Shown: in pieces, positions 58,415 to 64,000 of the stretch
How positions within the stretch are numbered: the stretch's first letter is position 1
How the letters are laid out: each line of letters opens with the position of its first letter
Assembly (NCBI RefSeq): GCF_001905825.1
Contig: NZ_LIVV01000002.1
Span: forward strand, 1,244,441 to 1,308,440
Direction of reading: 5' to 3'
Length of the DNA stretch: 64,000 nt
Origin: Streptomyces sp. CB02009
Lineage (GTDB): Bacteria > Actinomycetota > Actinomycetes > Streptomycetales > Streptomycetaceae
Program-made: the position numbers and the translations under genes
The notes under the pieces: generated by a model
Databases searched by the model: none
What the model saw: only the letters and a program-made list of their open reading frames with translations
What the model was told of the DNA's origin: nothing

Positions 58415-59208
58415 GGATCGACGCCGAGAACCTGAGCTGGTCGGTGGCGGGCACACCGGTGGTGCGCGAGGTCGGCACGAGCATCGCGTCCGGCGAGACC
58501 GTCGGACTCCTCGGCCCGAACGGCTCCGGCAAGTCCTCTCTGCTGCGCTGCCTGGCCGGGCTCCGAGCCCCGGACGCGGGCTCGGTCCGGTACGACGGCG
58601 AGCCGGTGGGGGAGTGGAGCGCGCGCAGGATCGCCCGCCATGTCGCCTTCGTCGCGCAGGACTCGGGCGCCGACAGCGATCTGAGGGTCGCCGACGTCGT
58701 CGGCCTCGGCCGCACCCCGTTCCGGGACCGCTGGCGCGGAGCGGACGCCACCGACCGGGCGGTGATCGCCGCCGCCCTGGAGGTCGTCGGCCTCACCGCG
58801 CTCGCCGGACGCTCCTGGAAGGCCCTCTCGGGCGGCGAGCGCCAGCGCGCCCACATCGCCCGCGCGCTGGCCCAGCAGCCGTACGCGCTGCTGCTCGACG
58901 AACCCACCAACCACCTCGACGTGAAGCACCAGCTCGCACTGATGGAGCTCCTGACCGGCACCGAACGGACCGTCCTGGTCGCCCTGCACGACCTGTCGCT
59001 GGCCGCCCGCTACTGCGACCGGCTCCTGCTCCTGCACCACGGCCGGCTCGTCGCGGCCGGCGCTCCCGAGACCGTCCTGACGGCCGACCTGCTCGCCGAG
59101 GTGTTCGAGGTCGACGCCGAACTCACCACCGACGCCCTGGGGCACCCGGCCGTCAGCTACCGCCGCCCCCTCGGCGCCCCCGTCCCGACACCCCGACCCA
59201 CCCTCTGA
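58411..59208 (+). CDS. Metallophore ABC transporter ATP-binding protein (FecE type)
   Basis: 265 residues. Walker A GLLGPNGSGKSSLLRC, Q-loop VAFVAQDSGADSDLRV, signature LSGGERQRAHIARALAQQ, Walker B LLLDEPTNHLD and His in LVALHDLSLAARYCDR. Typical of iron-siderophore and B12 importers. GTG 58411 overlaps the permease stop (GTGA). Confidence 0.93.
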   Translation: MRIDAENLSWSVAGTPVVREVGTSIASGETVGLLGPNGSGKSSLLRCLAGLRAPDAGSVRYDGEPVGEWSARRIARHVAFVAQDSGADSDLRVADVVGLGRTPFRDRWRGADATDRAVIAAALEVVGLTALAGRSWKALSGGERQRAHIARALAQQPYALLLDEPTNHLDVKHQLALMELLTGTERTVLVALHDLSLAARYCDRLLLLHHGRLVAAGAPETVLTADLLAEVFEVDAELTTDALGHPAVSYRRPLGAPVPTPRPTL

Positions 59209-59220
59209 AAGGACCCGGCC

Positions 59221-60114
59221 TTGACCACGTCCACCTCCCGTTCCCCGCACACCGACCCCCGGCCCGGTGCCGCCCTCCCCGACCCCGTCCCCGTGGCGCT
59301 CGCCGTCGACAGGCTCATCGCGGCCGCCCTGGCCGGCGACCACGGCCCGCTCCCCGCCGAACTCGTCGCGACCAGCGTGTTCTGGATCCACCACGGAACC
59401 CGCCTGGCCGGCGGCGACACCACCTACCTCAACCAGTACGTCCTCGTCCGTGTCGGCGGCACCTTCGGCGGCTGCGCGTTCGAGGCAGGCGAACTCACCC
59501 CGGAGATCTGCCGCGACTTCTCCGGCACCCCGCTCGACGTCCTGCTGCGCGACGCCCCGCGCCCCCTGCGGATCGCCGCCCTCGACGCCTACCTCGCCCA
59601 CACCCGACCGCACCGGATCGCCGCCGAAGAAGGGGACGCCGAGGCGGTCGCCCTGCCGAGCGGCACGCCGGAGACCCGCGCGACGGCCCGCGACGTGGCC
59701 ATCGCCGGTCTCCTCGACATCGAGGAGGGCGCGAAGGTGGGCCTCATCGGTGTGGTCAACCCGCTGGTCGCGGCGATCCGCGAGCGCGGCGGCGAGCCCC
59801 TGCCCTGCGACTTCAACCTCAGGGCGACCCAGTGGGGCGACCCCGTCACCGACGACATGCACGAGGTGCTCGACCGCGCCGACGCGGTCGTCGCCACGGG
59901 AATGACCCTGAGCAACGGCTCGTTCGACACGATCCTGGAGCGCTGCCGCCACCGCGGCATCCCGCTGATCGTGTACGCGCAGAGCGGCAGCGCCGTCGCC
60001 CGTGCCTTCCTCGGCTCGGGAGTGACCGCCCTGTCGGCGGAGCCGTTCCCCTTCTCCCAGTTCAGCGCCGAGGAGACCGTCCTGTACCGCTACCGCGCTG
60101 CGGACGACGCATGA
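59221..60114 (+). CDS. DUF364/DUF4213 (putative heavy-metal-chelation) Rossmann-like protein
   Basis: 297 residues, cytoplasmic. The N-terminal DUF4213-like part has HHGTRLAGGDTTYLNQYVLV and CAFEAGELTPEICRDFSGTP. The C-terminal DUF364 domain has AKVGLIGVVNPLVAAIRERG, CDFNLRATQWG, DAVVATGMTLSNGSFDTILE and GIPLIVYAQSGSAVARAFL, as in proteins often found beside metal ABC transporters. TTG 59221 is 12 bp after the ATPase and follows GAAAGGA. Position suggests handling of a metal or metallophore ligand, or a step in its synthesis; no catalytic mechanism is known to me. Confidence 0.85.
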   Translation: MTTSTSRSPHTDPRPGAALPDPVPVALAVDRLIAAALAGDHGPLPAELVATSVFWIHHGTRLAGGDTTYLNQYVLVRVGGTFGGCAFEAGELTPEICRDFSGTPLDVLLRDAPRPLRIAALDAYLAHTRPHRIAAEEGDAEAVALPSGTPETRATARDVAIAGLLDIEEGAKVGLIGVVNPLVAAIRERGGEPLPCDFNLRATQWGDPVTDDMHEVLDRADAVVATGMTLSNGSFDTILERCRHRGIPLIVYAQSGSAVARAFLGSGVTALSAEPFPFSQFSAEETVLYRYRAADDA

Positions 60115-61256
60115 CCCGCGCCACGCACCGGGCCCGTGCCCCGTTGCCGACCCATCCGGCAGTGCCCGACGCCCGGGCCGGAGCCGGGACCACCCCGACG
60201 ACGGGTGCCGGCCCCGCCACCGCTTCGGGCAGCACCGTCACCGGTACCGGACCCGTCAGCGGGCCCGTCACCGGTACCGGCCACGCGGCCTGCCACCACG
60301 GCGAACTCCTCCAGGGAGTCTTCCTCGACGCCGACGGCCGCCGGTGTGCCGGTCTCGTCACCCTCCCCCTGGCCGGCCCCGGCAGCCGGGCCGAGTTCGT
60401 CCGCCGGCCCGGCACGCCGCCCGAGGCGCTCACCGTCGTCCCCGCCGACCGCGGGAAAGCGGCACGTGCCGCGGGCCTGGCGGTGACGGAGTGTGCGCGG
60501 GAGGCCGGACTGCCGCCCAGCGGAGGGCAGTTGCGGCTCACCGGCGACGTACCGGTGGGCCTGGGCATGGGCAGCTCCACCAGCGACGTGATCGCGACGG
60601 TCCGCGCGGTCGCCGACGCGTACGGAGTGCGCCTCGCCCCCGCCGCCGTCGCCCGCCTCGCCGTCGCCGCGGAACGGGCCAGCGATCCGCTGATGCTCGA
60701 CGCCCGCCCGGTCCTCTTCGCCCAGCGGGAGGGCCGGGTCCTGGAAGTCCTGGGCCCGGCCCTCCCGCCCCTGGCGGTCGTGGGCTGCGTCCTCGGCGGG
60801 GGAGCGCCCGTCGACACCCTCGCCCTGCCCGTACAGGAGGTCACCGACACCGACGTCCGGGAGTACGAGCGGCTGCGCGTCCTGCTGCGCCGTGCGATCG
60901 GCTCCGGAGACGTACGGCTCCTGGGGCGGGTCGCCACGGCCAGCGCGCGACGCGCCCAGCGCGTGCTGCGACACCCGGAGTTCGAGACGCTGACCGCGAT
61001 CGCCCGGCGATCCGGGGCGGCGGGCGTCCAGATCGCGCACAGCGGCGCCGTGGCAGGCGTCCTGTTCGACCCCGCCGCTCCCGGAGGCCTGCGCCGTCGC
61101 CTGCACGCCTGCCGCCACGCCCTGGACGCCCACGGCATCCCCACCACCCGCACGTTCACCACCAAGGAGTCGCCCGATGGACCAGCACGTCGCCGAGGCG
61201 ATCGGCCGGCCCGACCTCATACGTCTCGACGACCGTCTCGTCTGCCTGCGCTTTGA
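60111..61256 (+). CDS. GHMP-family kinase, PduX-like (L-threonine/serine-type kinase)
   Basis: 381 residues. After a Thr/Gly/Pro-rich N-terminal stretch of about 55 residues comes the family start motif CHHGELLQG, then the ATP loop DVPVGLGMGSSTSDVIATVR, AAERASDPLMLDARPVLFAQ and a C-terminal SGAAGVQIAHSGAVAGVLFD segment. These match PduX-type kinases that phosphorylate L-threonine for cobamide synthesis. Here cobamide genes are absent and a PLP enzyme follows, so O-phospho-L-serine or -threonine for a metallophore is a possible product. ATG 60111 overlaps the DUF364 stop. The last 26 residues overlap the next gene out of frame. Confidence 0.85.
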   Translation: MTRATHRARAPLPTHPAVPDARAGAGTTPTTGAGPATASGSTVTGTGPVSGPVTGTGHAACHHGELLQGVFLDADGRRCAGLVTLPLAGPGSRAEFVRRPGTPPEALTVVPADRGKAARAAGLAVTECAREAGLPPSGGQLRLTGDVPVGLGMGSSTSDVIATVRAVADAYGVRLAPAAVARLAVAAERASDPLMLDARPVLFAQREGRVLEVLGPALPPLAVVGCVLGGGAPVDTLALPVQEVTDTDVREYERLRVLLRRAIGSGDVRLLGRVATASARRAQRVLRHPEFETLTAIARRSGAAGVQIAHSGAVAGVLFDPAAPGGLRRRLHACRHALDAHGIPTTRTFTTKESPDGPARRRGDRPARPHTSRRPSRLPAL

Positions 61257-62220
61257 GACGATGAAGGTGGTCTCCGCGCTCGCCGCCGTACGCCACCTCC
61301 TCGACACCGGAGTCGTACGCCGAGGGGACACACTGCTCGACAGCTCCAGCGGGATCTACGCGTACGCCCTCGCCCTGGCCTGCCACCGGCACGGGATGCG
61401 CTGCCACGTCGTCGGTTCCACCACCGTGGACCGGACGCTGCGCACCCAGCTCGCCGTACTCGGCGCCACGCTCGAGCAGATGGAGCCCTGCGACGACCTC
61501 AAACTCGACCAGAAGCGACGCGTCGAACGGATCCACGAGATCCTCGCCGCACACCCCGAGTACCACTGGATGCGGCAGTACCACGACGACATTCACTACC
61601 TCGGCTACCGCCGCATCGCCGACCGCATCCGCGAGGAGACCGGAACGGAGCGGCTCACCGTCGTCGGCGGCGTGGGATCGGGCGCCTCCACCGGCGCCCT
61701 CACCCGCTACTTGCGCGACGCCCCCGGCGACGGGTCGGGCCGTGCCTCAGCCGGTGCCCCGGCCGACGTCGCACTCGTCGGCGTCCAGCCCTACGGCAGC
61801 CTCACCTTCGGTGCCCAGCACACCGCCGACCCCGAGATCATCATCGCCGGCATCGGGAGCTCCATCCCCTTCGGCAACGTGTCCCACGAGCTGTACGACA
61901 CCCTCCACTGGATCTCGTTCGACGCCGCCCTGTCCGGCGCCGTCGACCTCCTGCGCCGACACGCCGTCTTCGCCGGCCTGTCCACCGGCGCGGCCTACCT
62001 CGCCGCCCGCCACGAACACGACCGGGCCCCCGAGCGCACCGTCCTCTTCATCGCCCCCGACACCGGCCACCGCTACACCGACTCCGTCTACGCGCGCCAC
62101 CGTGAAGCGACACCCCTCGCCCGACTCGCTCCCCGGGACGTCGCCGACCAGGCGGAACTCGCCCTTCCCTGGTCCCGCATGCCCTGGAACCGCACGTCGG
62201 CCCCGCCACTAGCCGTGTGA
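61177..62220 (+). CDS. PLP-dependent enzyme, cysteine-synthase fold type II (SbnA-like role proposed)
   Basis: 347 residues. Candidate PLP lysine Lys30 in CLRFETMKVVSA; substrate loop LLDSSSGIYAYALALACHRH (family S-S-S/T-G-N position, with Ile instead of Asn); phosphate-binding loop VVGGVGSGASTGAL near residue 167; VALVGVQPYGSLTFGA and FAGLSTGAAYLAARHEHD. Such enzymes replace a phosphate or acyl group on an activated serine or threonine side chain. The kinase encoded just upstream could supply the activated substrate. ATG 61177 follows AAGGAG by 7-8 nt, well inside the kinase 3' end. Final gene of the proposed metallophore operon. Confidence 0.87.
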   Translation: MDQHVAEAIGRPDLIRLDDRLVCLRFETMKVVSALAAVRHLLDTGVVRRGDTLLDSSSGIYAYALALACHRHGMRCHVVGSTTVDRTLRTQLAVLGATLEQMEPCDDLKLDQKRRVERIHEILAAHPEYHWMRQYHDDIHYLGYRRIADRIREETGTERLTVVGGVGSGASTGALTRYLRDAPGDGSGRASAGAPADVALVGVQPYGSLTFGAQHTADPEIIIAGIGSSIPFGNVSHELYDTLHWISFDAALSGAVDLLRRHAVFAGLSTGAAYLAARHEHDRAPERTVLFIAPDTGHRYTDSVYARHREATPLARLAPRDVADQAELALPWSRMPWNRTSAPPLAV

Positions 62221-62253
62221 CGGACACCGGCGGCGCTCGCGGTCACCGCCCTG

Positions 62254-62281
62254 GGCTGTCGCGGCGATCGCCGCGACAGCC
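62254..62281. terminator. Perfect 28-bp palindromic terminator between convergent genes
   Basis: GGCTGTCGCGGCGA at 62254-62267 is followed directly by its full complement at 62268-62281. It lies between the stop codons of the PLP enzyme (62220) and the carboxypeptidase (62314) and can end both transcripts. Confidence 0.85.
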
Positions 62282-62313
62282 GTCCTTCCCGGGGCGGCCT
62301 GGTGCGTCGGGCG

Positions 62314-63066
62314 TCAGATGCCGCAGCCGGACGCCGACCAGAAGCGGCCGGCCCGGTGGTCGAGGTGGGTGTGGTCGCCGTGTCCGGGGTAACCCGGACC
62401 GAGGATCCCGTTGAAGCCGTGGTTGCGGGCCTGCTGGGCCAGGCGGCACAGCGAGTGGGGTCCGGCGCCGAGGTCGGCCGCGTCACCGTAGAGGTGGCGG
62501 CTCGACGCGGCGCCGCCGACCGCGTCGTTGCAGGCCTGGCTGCGGAAACCGCTGGTGACGCGGATGCTCTGGTCGCCGAGGGCGTGCCGCAGGGCCTCCA
62601 GCTTCCACATCGTGCGCAGGGCGTTGGACTTGGCGGTGGCCGCGCTCACGGCGCCGCCCGCCCAGGTGGTGTTGCAGTCGTTGAGCTCGGCGTAGGAGAA
62701 GTGGACGGGGGTGCAGTCGTCGTCCTGGAGCGCGTAGAGCTTGCTGAACGTCGCGGGGCCCGCGACACCGTCGGCGGCCAGCCCGTAGGCGGCTTGGAAG
62801 CGCTTGACCGCGGCCGCCGTCCCGGGGCCGTAGGCGCCGTCGATCGCCAGCACCCCGCCGTAGCCGGGATACCCGGCCACGCGGATCTGCAAGGCCGTGA
62901 CATCGGCGCCCGAGGCGCCTTGGGAGAGGGTGCGCGACCAGGTGTAGCAGCCGTCGGCCTGGGCGGTGCCGGCGGTGGCGACCACCCCGCCCAGCGAAGC
63001 AGTCATGATCATGACAAGTGAGAGGAGCAGGCGGAGCGGCAGGGAACGCAGGGGGTGTCGGGACAT
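62314..63066 (-). CDS. Secreted zinc D-Ala-D-Ala carboxypeptidase (peptidase M15A) with PG-binding domain
   Basis: 250 residues. Sec signal peptide ending AQA near residue 36; PG_binding_1 domain (GASGADVTALQIRVAGYPGY; AAAVKRFQAAYGLAADGVAG); M15A catalytic domain with SGFRSQACNDAVGG, zinc motif SSRHLYGDAADLGA (His and Asp ligands) and HTHLDHR. Architecture equals the S. albus G zinc DD-carboxypeptidase. It trims peptidoglycan stem peptides. ATG 63066 with GGAGGATCG just upstream. Confidence 0.93.
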   Translation of the reverse strand: MSRHPLRSLPLRLLLSLVMIMTASLGGVVATAGTAQADGCYTWSRTLSQGASGADVTALQIRVAGYPGYGGVLAIDGAYGPGTAAAVKRFQAAYGLAADGVAGPATFSKLYALQDDDCTPVHFSYAELNDCNTTWAGGAVSAATAKSNALRTMWKLEALRHALGDQSIRVTSGFRSQACNDAVGGAASSRHLYGDAADLGAGPHSLCRLAQQARNHGFNGILGPGYPGHGDHTHLDHRAGRFWSASGCGI

Positions 63067-63309
63067 CGATCCTCCATGGCCTCACGAATCCGGGGTGACC
63101 CAGGGCTGAGAGTCCCCCCGAGACTGACGGCCCGGTCGACGCGCGTCAACCACGCCGGAGCGGGCGTCATTTGTCGAGCCAATGGCGCTTCCTCGGCCCA
63201 CCCCGCGCCACGGCCCGGCGAGCGGAGCCGACCCGTTGCGCGAGGCGCACCGACCCGGCCCCCGTCGGGCTCGCCGGTCATTGTCAGACCCTCGCGAGAG
63301 GATCTCCTC

Positions 63310-64000
63310 ATGACGACGATTCCCGCCGATGAGGCGCTGTCCGGCCTGTCCGACCTGCCCTCCGTGTCCGACCGCGCCGCGTACGAGGCCGCTCTCCAGC
63401 ACCTCCGCGAGGCCTCGCGGTCCTACTACGCGGACGGCGACAGCACGATGGACGACACCTCGTACGACCGGCTGCGCCTCGCCGTGCTCGCCTGGGAGGA
63501 GGCGAACCCGGCCGACGTCGCCCCGGACAGCCCCACCGGCCTGGTGGCCGACGGCGCCGCCCCGGCCGGCGACGTCGCGCACACCACCCGACTGCTCAGC
63601 CTGGACAACGTCTTCGACGCCGACGGTCTGGTGGCCTGGGGCGCCTCGGTCGAGCGCCGCCTCGGCCGTGCCCCGGCCGGTGGCTTCACCGTCGAGCCGA
63701 AGATCGACGGCGCGGCCGTGGCCGCCCGCTACCGAGGCGGCCGCCTGGTGCAGATCATCACCCGCGGCGACGGCAGGCACGGTGAGGACGTCAGCCATGT
63801 GATCGGCCAGATCGACGGTCTGCCCGAGCAGCTCGCCGAGCCGGTCACCGTCGAGGTCCGGGGCGAGGTCGCCTTCACCCAGGAGCAGTTCGAGACGGCG
63901 AACGAGGTCCGCGCCGCCCACGGCGCGCAGGTCTTCGTCAATCCCCGCAACGGCACGGCGGGCACGCTGAGGGCCAAGGGCCGCCCGTACCGGCTGCGGA
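63310..64000 (+). CDS. NAD-dependent DNA ligase (LigA family), 3' partial
   Basis: 230 residues visible; continues past the window. N-terminal Ia domain RAAYEAALQHLREASRSYYA and TMDDTSYDRLRLAVLAWEEA, then HTTRLLSLDNVFDADGL and adenylation motif FTVEPKIDGAAVAARYRGGR with Lys131 as AMP acceptor; VEVRGEVAFTQEQF and FVNPRNGTAGTLRAK follow. It differs from the housekeeping LigA pattern (PMLSLDNAF, K-x-DG-x-A) enough to suggest the second NAD ligase seen in many Streptomyces. ATG 63310 with GAGAGGA about 9 nt upstream. Confidence 0.92.
   Translation, partial: MTTIPADEALSGLSDLPSVSDRAAYEAALQHLREASRSYYADGDSTMDDTSYDRLRLAVLAWEEANPADVAPDSPTGLVADGAAPAGDVAHTTRLLSLDNVFDADGLVAWGASVERRLGRAPAGGFTVEPKIDGAAVAARYRGGRLVQIITRGDGRHGEDVSHVIGQIDGLPEQLAEPVTVEVRGEVAFTQEQFETANEVRAAHGAQVFVNPRNGTAGTLRAKGRPYRLR

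Noticed and set aside
60111..61256. Kinase as part of a cobalamin salvage cluster
   Set aside because: No cob/cbi genes nearby; the context is a metal-box, metallophore transporters and a PLP enzyme. Not excluded biochemically.
63082..63921. 279-codon minus-strand open frame
   Set aside because: Antisense to the NAD ligase, whose K-I-D-G motif is clear on the plus strand.

Overview
The window is very GC-rich with strong third-position GC bias, GTG and TTG starts, tight 1-4 nt start/stop overlaps and leaderless-looking promoters. Together with the gene families present (contractile injection system, GH87/GH16/GH20 polysaccharidases, DasA-like sugar uptake, many TetR/GntR regulators, S. albus G-type D-Ala-D-Ala carboxypeptidase) this points to a Streptomyces chromosome. 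No tRNA, rRNA, CRISPR array, insertion sequence or prophage integration signature was seen.

Layout. 2-7542: alpha-glucan utilisation, with the end of a secreted GH87-type alpha-1,3-glucanase, a malEFG-type ABC importer and an intracellular GH13 alpha-glucosidase, preceded by CTTGC-type operator repeats. 7625-9840: an unknown two-TM protein coupled to a Nudix hydrolase. 9944-28816: a complete cytoplasmic-type contractile injection system (CIS): sheath, two tube-family proteins, LysM hub protein, VgrG-like spike, gp25, baseplate J and I proteins, AAA+ ATPase, DUF4255 tube terminator, a LuxR-type regulator, two single-span membrane proteins and a 1015-residue disordered protein carrying 14 V/I/L-Q-R motifs. 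29065-31203: FUSC-family membrane protein.

31448-39252: a das-like amino-sugar locus (DasA-like binding protein, two permeases, GH20 hexosaminidase, CBM3-GH16 enzyme) divergent from two tandemly duplicated GntR/UTRA regulators, with palindromic operators between. 39260-43797: small genes, an F420-type LLM oxidoreductase divergent from a TetR regulator with twin operators, an ADP-ribosylglycohydrolase and a methyltransferase. 44047-49858: a MacAB-like export operon (lipoprotein, HlyD-like adaptor, ATPase, FtsX permease) divergent from a two-component system. 49986-54279: TetR, DHA2-type MFS exporter, SRPBCC protein and carotenoid oxygenase; the TetR and MFS promoters share an operator-like sequence.

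54607-62220: the most interesting region. A Zur-box-like site lies between an MFS exporter and a divergent chain of metallophore-type ABC uptake genes (binding protein, FecCD permease, ATPase), a DUF364 heavy-metal-chelation-family protein, a PduX-like GHMP kinase and a PLP-dependent cysteine-synthase-fold enzyme. Kinase plus PLP enzyme suggests phosphorylation of a hydroxy amino acid followed by beta- or gamma-replacement, so the locus may make, export and re-import a small amino-acid-derived metal chelator. 62314-64000: a secreted zinc D-Ala-D-Ala carboxypeptidase and the start of a second-type NAD-dependent DNA ligase, cut by the window edge.
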